DNA of 64,000 bases, from the NCBI RefSeq assembly GCF_004335005.1, contig NZ_RQRT01000002.1:1-64000 (forward strand), in the 5' to 3' direction. How positions within the stretch are numbered: position 1 is the first letter of the stretch; each line of letters opens with the position of its first letter. Source of the stretch: Paracoccus nototheniae (GTDB lineage: Bacteria > Pseudomonadota > Alphaproteobacteria > Rhodobacterales > Rhodobacteraceae). Below are positions 1 to 8,056 of the stretch, piece by piece. A model generated the notes under the pieces. It saw nothing but the letters and a program-made list of their open reading frames with translations. It searched no databases and was not told the origin of the DNA. A program made the translations under genes and the position numbers.

Positions 1-1
1 G

Positions 2-331
2 TTCATCATGGTGCCCGCGATGATCTATCTGCTGGGGATGCCGACCAAGGTCGTGGTGGGCACCTCGTTGTTCCAGATCACCTTCGTGACCGCTTTCACG
101 ACGCTGATGCATGCGGTCAGCTATAACACCGTTGATGTGATGCTGGCGCTGCTGCTGATCGTGGGCGGCGTGGTCGGTGCGCAGATCGGCACGACGCTTG
201 GCGCGCGGCTGCGGGCGGAACAGCTGCGCATCCTGCTGGCGCTGCTGGTGCTGGCGGTCTGCGGCAAGCTGGCGCTGGATCTGTTCCTGCGGCCCGACGA
301 TCTGTTCGCCATCACCACAAGGGGGCAATGA
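2..331 (+). CDS. TauE/SafE (TSUP) family membrane exporter, C-terminal part only
   Basis: This is the last 109 residues of a gene that begins before the window; the frame is open from base 2. The protein is hydrophobic, with at least three membrane-spanning stretches. It carries the TSUP-type run MPTKVVVGTSLFQ followed by a glycine-rich helix (GGVVGAQIGTTLGARLR). TSUP proteins export sulfite, sulfonates or related organosulfur anions across the inner membrane; the substrate here is unknown. The stop overlaps the next start (ATGA at 328-331), so the two genes are translationally coupled. That coupling is usual for TauE and TIGR02186 genes in Rhodobacteraceae. Confidence 0.85.
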   Translation, partial: FIMVPAMIYLLGMPTKVVVGTSLFQITFVTAFTTLMHAVSYNTVDVMLALLLIVGGVVGAQIGTTLGARLRAEQLRILLALLVLAVCGKLALDLFLRPDDLFAITTRGQ

Positions 332-1230
332 TGCGCGCGGTCGTCCTGTCCCTGATCCTGTCGCTGACCGCCCCGGCGGCTTTCGCGCAAGGCGCGGGAT
401 CGACCATGCCTGCCGATCCGGATGCGGGCCTGATCCCGCAGGTGCCCGCGACCGACACATGGCTGCTGTTCCCCGATTCCGGCAGCCGCGCGGTCCCCGC
501 CACCGACGAGGTCGAGGCCCCGCCCGAACAGGTCGTGGCGGGTCTGTCGAACAGCTCGGTCGCGATCACGACCAGCTTTGACGGGTCGGACATCCTGATC
601 TATGGCGCGGTCAAGCGCGAGACGCCGATCCCCGGCGGCCCGCTGGACGTGATCGTGACGATCGAGGCGCCCTCGCAGCCGCTGACGATCTGGCAAAAGC
701 AGCGCCGCGCGGGCATCTGGATCAACACCGACCGGGTCGATGTCGGGGCAGCGCCCAGCTTTTACGCGGTGGCCACGACCCGGCCTCTGGACCAGATCCT
801 GTCCAGCGATTGGGACAACCGCTATCGCATCTCTCTGCCTCTGGTGCTGCGTGCCTTTGCGGGCGCCCCCGAGGTCACCGACACGCTGCCCTATACCGAG
901 GCGCTGATCCGCCTGCGCGAACAGAACGGCCATTACCGGCTGGAGGAAGGCGCCGTTACGCTGGTCGAGGATACGCTGTTCCGCACCGACATCCGCCTGC
1001 CCGCCAACCTGATCGAGGGCGATTATCGCGCCCGCATCTTTCTGCTGCGCGAGGGGGCGGTGATCGACGCCTATGGCGCCGCGATCGAGGTCCGCAAGGT
1101 CGGGCTGGAACGCTGGCTGTACCGTCTGGCCTTCGATCAGCCGCTGCTTTACGGCCTGATGTCGCTGGCCGTCGCGGTGTTTGCGGGCTGGGGCGCTTCG
1201 GCGGCATTCAGGAAACTGAGGCGCGCGTAA
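328..1230 (+). CDS. TIGR02186 family membrane-anchored periplasmic protein
   Basis: 300 residues. An N-terminal signal peptide ends near residue 21 (AFA-QG). A soluble, beta-rich domain follows, and a single C-terminal membrane helix (about residues 270-292) precedes a short basic tail. This architecture and its position directly after a TauE/SafE gene match the alphaproteobacterial TIGR02186 family. The family has no established biochemical role and is thought to work with the exporter. Two start codons lie in tandem (328 and 331); the first overlaps the upstream stop. The last 82 bases overlap the 3' end of the convergent glycosyltransferase gene. Confidence 0.8.
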   Translation: MMRAVVLSLILSLTAPAAFAQGAGSTMPADPDAGLIPQVPATDTWLLFPDSGSRAVPATDEVEAPPEQVVAGLSNSSVAITTSFDGSDILIYGAVKRETPIPGGPLDVIVTIEAPSQPLTIWQKQRRAGIWINTDRVDVGAAPSFYAVATTRPLDQILSSDWDNRYRISLPLVLRAFAGAPEVTDTLPYTEALIRLREQNGHYRLEEGAVTLVEDTLFRTDIRLPANLIEGDYRARIFLLREGAVIDAYGAAIEVRKVGLERWLYRLAFDQPLLYGLMSLAVAVFAGWGASAAFRKLRRA

Positions 1231-2114
1231 GGGCAGGGCGCATCCCCGGCCATCGGACCGGCAGGGGGCCCCACGGCATCGGTCAGGGGGGCGATGGGTC
1301 CGATGGAGGGTGCAGGCCGGACGCTCTCGGGCAGCCAGATCCCGTGATTCTGCTGAAACCACGCGAAACACGCCTCATTGGCATTGCCCCGGCCGCGCCC
1401 CTTCAATGCATAATCCAGCAGCGCCGCGCGGCGGCCCACGCGCCCTTCTGCCGGATGCAGCCCTTGGGGATTCAGCCAGATCCGGACCCCGTTGACGGCC
1501 AGACAGCCCGACAGCCAGGGATCGTCGACGGTCCAGATCAGCTCGGGGATGTCGAAGGCGAAATCGGGAAGGAAATCCGGGCGCAGCAAGGCCCCGCCAT
1601 ATCCCTTGAACACATCGACATGGCCCGAACGGGTCCATGCGGTGGGCTTGTATCTGCCGCAGGTCACGATGCGCTTGCAGCGATAGGCGATATCCTTTTT
1701 CCGCGCCCCGGCCTTGGGGTCGGCGGTCCCGTCATGGCCGGGCACGAACCGACCGGCCTCGGCAATGACGCAATCGGGATGCTGCCGCCGCGCTGCCAGA
1801 AACCGCGCCGTCCATCCGGGATCATAGATCCGGTCATCGTCGCACAGCAGCAACTCGACATCCTGCCTCCGGCCATCGCGCAGGGCGGGCAGGATCTTGG
1901 TGGCGGGGCCGAAATCCGCGTCGCAGCGCGTGATGGTGATGCCGGGCGGAACCTGGGGCAGGGTGCCGTCCCAATCGGGAAAGCGGCGATAGCGCGCGGG
2001 AATGTAAAGCCGGATCTCGTCCGGTGCGACGGTCTGCCCCAAAAGGGACTTCAGCGTCGGGCCAAGCCCCGAAAAGCGCGGCGGGATCGAAGACAGCGTA
2101 ACAACTAGCGACAA
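1149..2114 (-). CDS. glycosyltransferase family 2-like protein
   Basis: 321 residues that look like a GT-A fold glycosyltransferase. The N-terminus (VVTLSSIPPRF, then KSLLGQTVAPDEIRLYIP) resembles the opening strand-helix of family 2 enzymes. An acidic DDD-R cluster near residue 92 (LLLCDDDRIYDP) sits where the metal/nucleotide-sugar DxD motif is expected. A later WTVDDPWLSG run could bind acceptor. Nothing shows the donor or acceptor; a surface polysaccharide role is a guess. The start used is TTG at 2114, the only plausible initiator before the upstream stop. The gene is transcribed alone and overlaps the TIGR02186 gene tail to tail by 82 bases. Confidence 0.65.
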   Translation of the reverse strand: MSLVVTLSSIPPRFSGLGPTLKSLLGQTVAPDEIRLYIPARYRRFPDWDGTLPQVPPGITITRCDADFGPATKILPALRDGRRQDVELLLCDDDRIYDPGWTARFLAARRQHPDCVIAEAGRFVPGHDGTADPKAGARKKDIAYRCKRIVTCGRYKPTAWTRSGHVDVFKGYGGALLRPDFLPDFAFDIPELIWTVDDPWLSGCLAVNGVRIWLNPQGLHPAEGRVGRRAALLDYALKGRGRGNANEACFAWFQQNHGIWLPESVRPAPSIGPIAPLTDAVGPPAGPMAGDAPCPYARLSFLNAAEAPQPANTATASDIRP

Positions 2115-2302
2115 TCGCGCCCCCAGAGACTGCGGGATTTCTCGATCTTCTCCTTAGCGCAAGCCGCGCGGCTGACCAGCGTCAAAATGCCACCCCCGGA
2201 CACGTTCCGGCGAGAAGCCGCCCTGCGCGCGCCGGAAAGGCGCTTCGCCGCCCGGAAGGGCAGGGCCCGTCGCCTTCACTGGCCACCGGCCCCGCCCGAC
2301 GC

Positions 2303-2342
2303 CCGGCAAAACCAAACCGGCCCCGCGATCGCTCGCGGGGCC
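2303..2342 (-). terminator. Rho-independent terminator downstream of malyl-CoA lyase
   Basis: A 10-bp perfect stem (2319-2328 with 2333-2342, loop of four) is followed, in the minus direction, by a T-rich tail (GGTTTGGTTTTG). It lies 57 bases beyond the mcl1 stop. The rest of the 284-base gap (2115-2398) shows no gene. Confidence 0.8.
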
Positions 2343-2398
2343 GCTCCTCCCTCATGTGCAGCCTGTCCCCCTCCACTGGTCCGGGCTGCGGGGGTCTG

Positions 2399-3355
2399 TC
2401 AGGCGCCGATCAGATCGGATTGGCGCAGCGTGACTTCGGCCTGCTTGATCGAGGCGATATCGACCAGACGACCCTTATAGACGGTGGCGCCCGCGCCCTC
2501 GAACCGGGCCTGTTCCATCGCGGCCAGAATTTCGCGCGCCTCGGTCACGGCGGCCTCGCTTGGCGAAAAGACCTCGTTGGCCAGGGCGATCTGGCTGGGA
2601 TGGATCGCCCATTTGCCGACCATTCCAAGCGTGGCCGAGCGTCGCGCCTGCGCGACGAACCCTTCGGCATCGCTGAAATCGCCAAAGGGGCCGTCGACGG
2701 GCAGCAGCCCATGCGCCCGGCAGGCGGCGACGATGGCGGTCTGCGCCCAGTGCCAGGGATCGGGCCAGTATTTCTGCCCCTCGCGGATCATGTAGTAATG
2801 TTCCTGCGTGCCGCCGATGCCGGTCGTGGCCATGCCCATCGAGGCCGCGAAATCCGCAGCCCCCAGACTGATCGCCTGCAGCCGGGGCGAGGCTGCGGCG
2901 ATCTCCTCGACATGGCAGATCCCGGCGGCCGATTCGATGATCACCTCGAAATTCAACGCCTTGGTCCGGCCCTTGGCCCGTTCGATCGCGGTCACCAGCG
3001 CGTCCACGGCATAGATATCGGCGGCGCAGCCCGCCTTGGGGATCATGATCTGATCCAGCCGGTCGCCCGCCTGTTCCAGCAGATCGACCACGTCGCGATA
3101 CCAGAAGGGCGTGTCCAGCCCGTTGATCCGCACGGACAGCGTCTTGGTGCCCCAGTCCACATCGCCGATGGCCTGAATGATGTTGCGCCGCGCCTGATCC
3201 TTGTCGCCGGGCGAGACCGAATCCTCCAGATCCAGATTGATCACATCGGCCGCCGACCGGGCCATTTTTTCAAACAGCGCCGGGCGCGAGCCGGGCCCGA
3301 ACAGCTGGCAGCGGTTCAGTCGGGCAGGGGGCAAGGGCTGCAATCGAAAACTCAT
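2399..3355 (-). CDS. mcl1: L-malyl-CoA / beta-methylmalyl-CoA lyase
   Basis: 318 residues of the HpcH/HpaI aldolase - citrate lyase beta superfamily. The N-terminus MSFRLQPLPPARLNRCQLFGP, the INLDLEDSV acidic metal motif, FEVIIESAAGI and the C-terminal YKGRLVDIASIKQAE closely resemble Rhodobacter Mcl1 as I remember it, including the length. The enzyme cleaves malyl-CoA to glyoxylate plus acetyl-CoA, and beta-methylmalyl-CoA to glyoxylate plus propionyl-CoA. It is a key step of the ethylmalonyl-CoA pathway for acetyl-CoA assimilation. The start at 3355 is set by this match; the frame stays open far upstream but that part is antisense to the aminotransferase. Transcribed alone, divergent from that gene. 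Confidence 0.95.
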   Translation of the reverse strand: MSFRLQPLPPARLNRCQLFGPGSRPALFEKMARSAADVINLDLEDSVSPGDKDQARRNIIQAIGDVDWGTKTLSVRINGLDTPFWYRDVVDLLEQAGDRLDQIMIPKAGCAADIYAVDALVTAIERAKGRTKALNFEVIIESAAGICHVEEIAAASPRLQAISLGAADFAASMGMATTGIGGTQEHYYMIREGQKYWPDPWHWAQTAIVAACRAHGLLPVDGPFGDFSDAEGFVAQARRSATLGMVGKWAIHPSQIALANEVFSPSEAAVTEAREILAAMEQARFEGAGATVYKGRLVDIASIKQAEVTLRQSDLIGA

Positions 3356-3514
3356 GGCAGGGTCCAGTTCGACAAGGGATGGGCCGTCCGGCGGTAATAA
3401 TCTTGCGCGATGGCTACGGCAAGTGTTTTTTCCGCACTGCAGCGCGGGGACCGCTTCTTGACCCCTTGGCGCTTTCGGCGCAGGTGTCGCTGCGCGATCA
3501 TAACGGAGGCGACG

Positions 3515-4375
3515 ATGACGCGGACGGTTTACGTGAATGGCGACTATGTTCCCGAGGATCAGGCCCAGGTGTCGGTCTTTGACCGGGGCTTTCTGATGGC
3601 GGATGGCGTCTACGAGGTCGTCAGCGTGCTGGGCGGCAAGCTGATCGATTTCGACGGCCATATGGTGCGGCTGAAACGGTCGCTTGCGGAATTGTCGATC
3701 ACCAACCCCCTGACGGACGAGGCCTTTCTGACCGCCCATCGCGAGCTGCTGACGCGGAACGCGATCACCGACGGGCTGGTCTATCTGCAGGTGACGCGCG
3801 GCAATCCCGGCGACCGCGATTTCGTCTATCCGCCCGCCGACACGCCCCCCACGCTGATCATGTTCACCCAGGCCAAGCCCGGCCTGGCCGATGCCCCGGC
3901 GGCAAAGACCGGCTGGTCGGTCGTCAGCGTCGAGGATCTGCGGTGGGGCCGGCGCGACATCAAGACGGTGCAGCTGCTCTACCCTTCGATGGCCAAGATG
4001 GAGGCGCGGGCGCGCGGCGCCGACGATGCCTGGATGGTCGAAGATGGCCATGTGACCGAAGGCACCTCGAACAATGCCTATATCGTCAAGAACGGCACGA
4101 TCATCACCCGCCAGCTGAGCCATGACATCCTGCACGGCATCACCCGCGCCGCCGTCCTGCGCTTTGCCCGCGAGGCGCAGATGAAGGTCGAGGAACGCCC
4201 CTTCACCATTACCGAGGCGCAAGAGGCCGATGAAGCCTTTATCACCTCGGCCTCCTCTTTCGTGATGCCGGTGGTCCGCATCGACGACGCGCCCATCGGG
4301 GGCGGCAAGGTCGGCCCGGTGGCCACCCGCCTGCGCGAGATCTATCTGGAAGAAAGCCTGAAGCTGGGCGTCTGA
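3515..4375 (+). CDS. dat: D-amino acid aminotransferase (class IV, PLP-dependent)
   Basis: 286 residues of fold-type IV aminotransferase. Visible marks are the N-terminal FDRGFLMADGVYEV motif, the PLP lysine in the RRDIKTVQLL run (about residue 149), and the EGTSNNAYIV loop that holds the cofactor. The D-amino acid transaminase subgroup fits best; branched-chain aminotransferase or aminodeoxychorismate lyase are less likely. Family members interconvert D-amino acids and 2-oxo acids, often D-Ala/D-Glu, in the cytosol. The ATG at 3515 follows a good ribosome site (AACGGAGGCGACG), which decides it over upstream in-frame starts. Divergent from mcl1 across a 159-base gap. Confidence 0.85.
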   Translation: MTRTVYVNGDYVPEDQAQVSVFDRGFLMADGVYEVVSVLGGKLIDFDGHMVRLKRSLAELSITNPLTDEAFLTAHRELLTRNAITDGLVYLQVTRGNPGDRDFVYPPADTPPTLIMFTQAKPGLADAPAAKTGWSVVSVEDLRWGRRDIKTVQLLYPSMAKMEARARGADDAWMVEDGHVTEGTSNNAYIVKNGTIITRQLSHDILHGITRAAVLRFAREAQMKVEERPFTITEAQEADEAFITSASSFVMPVVRIDDAPIGGGKVGPVATRLREIYLEESLKLGV

Positions 4376-4426
4376 CCCCGTTTGCGCCCCGCGCCCGCCG
4401 GGGGCTTCGCGCACGGCGCCGGCTGG

Positions 4427-4518
4427 TTCAGCCAAGATGAAGCCGAACGCGGCGCCGCTTTCATCTTGGCTGAAATATCCCGGGGGGAATCGCGGAACGC
4501 GATGGGGGGCTGGCCCCC
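4427..4518. repeat. Cluster of three consecutive hairpins in an intergenic spacer
   Basis: A perfect 15-bp inverted repeat (4427-4441 with 4460-4474) encloses a short palindrome (GCGGCGCCGC, 4449-4458). A 6-bp hairpin (4489-4494 / 4498-4503) and a second 6-bp hairpin (4505-4510 / 4513-4518) follow. The stretch CTTGGCTGAAATATCCCGGG resembles intergenic palindromic elements scattered through Rhodobacterales genomes. It lies between convergent genes and could also end both transcripts, but it has no U-tract. Confidence 0.6.
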
Positions 4519-4534
4519 TCCTGCGACTGTGACG

Positions 4535-5293
4535 TCAAAGCCCGCTGTCGGTCAGAACGCGGTCGATCACCGGGGCCAGCCGTGCCGCCCAGATGGACTG
4601 ACCTTCCGGCGTGGCGATCAGATCGTTGCGAAGCTCGATCAGCAGGTTGGGACGCCCATGGGACAAGGCGTGGCGGTCGATGCTGTCACCCTGCAAATGG
4701 CCGTCATAGGGCTGGTTGTCGCCGGTGATCCAGCCCTCGTTCCGGCAGGCGGCAACCATCGCGGGGCCAAGCCGGGCATCGGCGTGGGAATAGAGGATGC
4801 CGACCTGCCAGGGCCGGGGCGGGCGACCGCGCAGCTGCGGGGTAAAGCTGTGGATGGCGCAGATGCCGCGGGCCGGATGATCTGCCGCCAGCTGTTCCAG
4901 GGCTTGGTGATAGGGTCGGTGCAGGCGGGTCAGGCGGCGCTCCCGCTCGGCTGCATCGGCGTTCTTGTTGGCCGGGATGACCGTTCCGTCGTAAAGGCGC
5001 ATCAGCAGCGTCGGGTCGTCCTCGCCCCGGTTCGGATCGATCACCAGCCGCGAGAAATCCGACAGGATCGCGGGCGCGTCCATCAGGGCCGACAGCGCCT
5101 CGGTCAGGCCCGCCGCGCCCACGTCATAGGCGATGTGGCGCGCCATGTCGGCGGGTGCGATCCCCAGATCGCCGCCCGCCACCCAGTCCGGCACGCGGTT
5201 CGTCGCATGGTCGCAGGTGATCAGCCAGCGCGAGGCGCCGTTCCTGTTCAGGCTGCGAAACGGGCAATTGGTCATCAAGGGGTCATCGGTCAT
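4535..5293 (-). CDS. N-formylglutamate amidohydrolase family protein
   Basis: 252 residues. The WLITCDHATNRVP motif near residue 23 and ICAIHSFTPQLRG near residue 150 are characteristic of the N-formylglutamate amidohydrolase (FGase) family, whose members hydrolyse N-formyl-L-glutamate or related N-acyl amino acids. The family also contains many proteins of unknown substrate, and no histidine-utilisation genes lie nearby, so a role in histidine breakdown is not supported by context. The gene is divergent from pyruvate kinase; the 99-base gap between them would carry both promoters. Confidence 0.8.
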   Translation of the reverse strand: MTDDPLMTNCPFRSLNRNGASRWLITCDHATNRVPDWVAGGDLGIAPADMARHIAYDVGAAGLTEALSALMDAPAILSDFSRLVIDPNRGEDDPTLLMRLYDGTVIPANKNADAAERERRLTRLHRPYHQALEQLAADHPARGICAIHSFTPQLRGRPPRPWQVGILYSHADARLGPAMVAACRNEGWITGDNQPYDGHLQGDSIDRHALSHGRPNLLIELRNDLIATPEGQSIWAARLAPVIDRVLTDSGL

Positions 5294-5361
5294 GATGCAG
5301 GCTGTCTACGACGGATGGCGGGCAGACGCCAGTTGCCGCCACGTCGCTTATGCGGCATAGC

Positions 5362-5369
5362 TAGCGCTA
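5362..5369. promoter_or_regulatory. Palindrome resembling a CceR-type operator upstream of pyk
   Basis: The core TAGCGCTA is a perfect 8-bp palindrome, 24 bases before the pyk start. CceR, a LacI-family regulator of central carbon metabolism in Rhodobacter, is reported to bind a palindrome centred on a similar sequence and to control glycolytic genes. The flanks here match poorly, so the assignment is tentative. Confidence 0.35.
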
Positions 5370-5392
5370 AACCTGAGACGAGGGCAGGACGA

Positions 5393-6838
5393 ATGAGACG
5401 ACATCGCAATGTGAAGATCGTGGCAACCCTGGGACCGGCCTCTTCCACCAAAGAGATGATCCGGGCCCTTTTCGACACCGGCGCCGACGTGTTCCGCCTG
5501 AACATGAGCCATGGCAGCCATGCGGACCACCGCGCCCGCTATGACACGATCCGCGAGATCGAAGCCGAGACGGGGCGCCCGATCGCCATTCTGGCCGATC
5601 TTCAGGGCCCCAAGCTGCGCGTCGGCCCCTTTGCCAAGGGCGCCCATGATCTGGCCGTTGGCGACCGGTTCCGGTTCGATCTGTCGCCCGAGCCGGGCAG
5701 CCAGACCCGTGTCAGCCTGCCCCATCCCGAAATTTTCGCCGCTCTGATCGAAGGGTCCGAGCTGCTGGTCAATGATGGCAAGATCCGCCTGACGGTCGAT
5801 GCCTGCGGCGCTGATTTCGCCGATTGCACCGTGACGGTCGGCGGCACGATCAGCGACCGCAAGGGCGTGAACGTCCCCGATGTCGTGCTGCCGCTGGCCG
5901 CGCTGTCGGACAAGGACCGCGCCGATCTGGAATTTGCCTGCGAACTGGGCGTGGACTGGCTGGCCCTGTCCTTTGTCCAGCGCGCCGAGGATGTCGAAGA
6001 GGCCAAGCTGCTGGCCAAAGGGCGTGCCGCGATCCTGTCCAAGATCGAGAAACCCGCCGCCGTCCGCGCCTTTGACGAGATCCTCAAGGTCTCGGACGGG
6101 ATCATGGTCGCGCGGGGCGATCTGGGCGTGGAGCTGCCGGTCCATTCGGTGCCGCCGATCCAGAAACGTCTGGTGCGCCTGTGCCGCAGCGCCGCCAAGC
6201 CGGTCATCGTGGCGACTCAGATGCTGGAATCGATGATCGACAGCCCGATGCCCACCAGGGCCGAGGTCAGCGATGTCGCCAATGCCATCTACGAGGGCGC
6301 CGATGCGGTCATGCTGTCGGCCGAAAGCGCTGCGGGCAGCTTTCCGCTGGATGCCGTGCGCACGATGGACAATGTCGCACGCTCGGTCGAGGCCGATCCC
6401 AACTATCGCTCGATCATCGAGGCGGCGCGCAAGGCCAGCCTCTCCTCGGTTCCCGATGCGATCGTGACCGCCGCCCGCGAGATCGCCGAGACGACCGAGG
6501 TCGCCGCCATCTGCGCCTTCAGCCAGTCGGGCACCACGATCAGCCTGATCGCCCGCGAACGTCCGCGCGTGCCGATTCTGGCGCTGAGCCCGGTCGAGGC
6601 GGTCACCCGCCGCATGGTGCTGACCTGGGGGACGCATTGCGTCATCACGCCCCGCCTGTCGCGCTTCAAGGAGGCCGTGGTCAATGCCACCCGCGCCGCC
6701 CGCGATTACGGCTTTGCCGACGAGACGCAGCAGATCGTCGTGATGGCCGGTGTGCCCTTCAACGTGGCGGGTTCGACGAACATCCTGCGCATCGCACCCT
6801 GCGATGACCGCTTGATCTTCGCCACCGACCCGGAATAA
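5393..6838 (+). CDS. pyk: pyruvate kinase
   Basis: 481 residues, normal length for a bacterial pyruvate kinase. The barrel begins with VKIVATLGPAS and FRLNMSHG. LADLQGPKLRVG, the catalytic ILSKIEKP lysine region, MVARGDLGVELP and the signature MPTRAEVSDVANA are all present. The C-terminal allosteric domain is intact. The enzyme makes ATP and pyruvate from phosphoenolpyruvate and ADP in the cytosol. The ATG at 5393 gives the canonical N-terminus (MRRHRNVKIVATLG). Two downstream genes of the same orientation (a small membrane protein, then rpmI-rplT) may be partly co-transcribed. A CceR-like palindrome sits just upstream. Confidence 0.97.
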   Translation: MRRHRNVKIVATLGPASSTKEMIRALFDTGADVFRLNMSHGSHADHRARYDTIREIEAETGRPIAILADLQGPKLRVGPFAKGAHDLAVGDRFRFDLSPEPGSQTRVSLPHPEIFAALIEGSELLVNDGKIRLTVDACGADFADCTVTVGGTISDRKGVNVPDVVLPLAALSDKDRADLEFACELGVDWLALSFVQRAEDVEEAKLLAKGRAAILSKIEKPAAVRAFDEILKVSDGIMVARGDLGVELPVHSVPPIQKRLVRLCRSAAKPVIVATQMLESMIDSPMPTRAEVSDVANAIYEGADAVMLSAESAAGSFPLDAVRTMDNVARSVEADPNYRSIIEAARKASLSSVPDAIVTAAREIAETTEVAAICAFSQSGTTISLIARERPRVPILALSPVEAVTRRMVLTWGTHCVITPRLSRFKEAVVNATRAARDYGFADETQQIVVMAGVPFNVAGSTNILRIAPCDDRLIFATDPE

Positions 6839-6873
6839 CGCTGAAGGCTGCACGAAACCTGACGGGGTGATCC

Positions 6874-7098
6874 ATGTCCGATGTTCTTTTGCTGGCAGGG
6901 GTTGCCCTGTGTCTGTCGTCCATCGTGCTGGCGGTGGTCCAGCTGCTGCAGACGCAACCGCCCCGCGCGGCGGCGCTGGCCTTCGTGGCGGGCGTCTTTC
7001 TGCTGTTCGTGGGCGCCTGGACCAGCCCCGAACCCTTTGGCCCCGGCACGATTCCGGCGGCGCTGCAATCGGTCACGGGCGGCGCAGTCACGCCCTGA
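6874..7098 (+). CDS. small two-helix membrane protein, function unknown
   Basis: 74 residues with two hydrophobic helices (about residues 4-24 and 32-50) joined by a short linker, and a Pro/Gly-rich tail. I recognise no family. It starts 35 bases after pyk in the same direction and ends about 110 bases before rpmI, so it is probably expressed with pyk. A reasonable ribosome site (ACGGGGTGATCC) precedes the ATG. GC-rich third positions are consistent with real coding. Confidence 0.65.
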   Translation: MSDVLLLAGVALCLSSIVLAVVQLLQTQPPRAAALAFVAGVFLLFVGAWTSPEPFGPGTIPAALQSVTGGAVTP

Positions 7099-7210
7099 CC
7101 CCTCTTGCCAATCCCGGCGGGCGCCCCTATACGGCGCGCTTGCCTAACCCGTGGGGCCGGCCGATCTGGCATTGCCGAGCCTCATGTTCACGTCGACGAA
7201 GGAGATGAAA

Positions 7211-7411
7211 ATGCCGAAGATGAAGACCAAATCCGCTGCCAAAAAGCGGTTCTCGATGACAGCTTCGGGCAAGGTCAAGGCAGGTCAGGCCGGCAAACGC
7301 CACGGCATGATCAAGCGTTCGACCAAGTTCATTCGCGACGCGCGCGGCACCACCATCCTGTCGGATGCGGATGCCAAGATCGTCAAGAAATACATGCCCT
7401 ACAACCGCTGA
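7211..7411 (+). CDS. rpmI: 50S ribosomal protein L35
   Basis: 66 residues, very basic, beginning [14 protein letters not shown] and ending in KKYMPYNR, typical of bacterial L35. It is a structural protein of the large ribosomal subunit. A strong ribosome site (GAAGGAGATGAAA) precedes the ATG. It is followed after 15 bases by rplT, the usual order. The infC gene often found upstream is not here, as is common in alphaproteobacteria. Confidence 0.98.
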   Translation: MPKMKTKSAAKKRFSMTASGKVKAGQAGKRHGMIKRSTKFIRDARGTTILSDADAKIVKKYMPYNR

Positions 7412-7426
7412 TCCGAGGACTGAAAC

Positions 7427-7786
7427 ATGGCACGAGTTAAATCCGGCAAGGTCACCCACGCCCGCCACAAGAAAGTCCTTGAGCAAGCCAAGGGCTATTA
7501 TGGCGCGCGGTCGCGCAACTTCCGCACCGCGACGCAGGCGGTCGACAAGGCCAACCAATACGCCACCCGCGACCGCAAGAACCGCAAGCGCAACTTCCGC
7601 GCGCTGTGGATCCAGCGGATCAACGCCGCCGTCCGCGCGTTGGACGCCGAAATGACCTATTCGCGTTTCATCAACCTGCTGGCGAAAGCCGGGATCGAGG
7701 TGGATCGCAAGGTTCTGGCCGATCTGGCCGTCAACGAGCCCGACGCCTTCGGCGCGATCGTGGCTCAGGCCAAAGCCGCCGCCTGA
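7427..7786 (+). CDS. rplT: 50S ribosomal protein L20
   Basis: 119 residues. The N-terminus [24 protein letters not shown] and the basic [21 protein letters not shown] stretch identify L20, an early-assembling 23S rRNA-binding protein of the large subunit. It forms a two-gene unit with rpmI and is followed by a clear terminator. The pheS gene that often comes next is absent, and an unrelated transporter begins about 270 bases downstream. Confidence 0.98.
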   Translation: MARVKSGKVTHARHKKVLEQAKGYYGARSRNFRTATQAVDKANQYATRDRKNRKRNFRALWIQRINAAVRALDAEMTYSRFINLLAKAGIEVDRKVLADLAVNEPDAFGAIVAQAKAAA

Positions 7787-7807
7787 TCGCGGCGATCTCA
7801 AGACCGG

Positions 7808-7840
7808 AAGGCCCGTTCCCGCAAGGGGGCGGGCCTTTTG
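7808..7840 (+). terminator. Rho-independent terminator of rpmI-rplT
   Basis: Stem AAGGCCCG (7808-7815) pairs with CGGGCCTT (7830-7837), followed by a short T run. It lies 21 bases after the rplT stop. The remaining gap up to 8056 shows no gene. Confidence 0.85.
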
Positions 7841-8056
7841 CATTGGTGCCTGCGCGGGCTGGCCGCCGGGGCGGGGCAGACGGGCATGGCGGTCCTGTGC
7901 GAAGTGCCGATCGCGCTTTTTCAGAGCCGCGCCGTCGCTCAGCAATTAGGCGCGGCGCGCGCGGATGAGGCGGCAGGTCTGGCTGATGCCACAAGGAGGT
8001 TGTCGGCGGCAAGGCGGTCGAGCTAGCCTGTGGGTTGCAGACTGGGACAACAGGGT

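Noticed and set aside
3356..4435. N-terminal extension of malyl-CoA lyase into the upstream gene
   Set aside because: The frame stays open but the extension is antisense to the D-amino acid aminotransferase, and the family N-terminus begins at 3355.
4382..5392. Upstream extension of the pyruvate kinase frame
   Set aside because: It runs antisense through the N-formylglutamate amidohydrolase-like gene and the hairpin element; pyruvate kinase starts at 5393.
7991..8030. Strong ribosome-site-like AAGGAGG before the TAXI gene with a short reading frame
   Set aside because: The downstream TTG frame stops after about eight codons and the spacing is zero, so it is not a credible gene; a leader peptide cannot be excluded but nothing else supports it.
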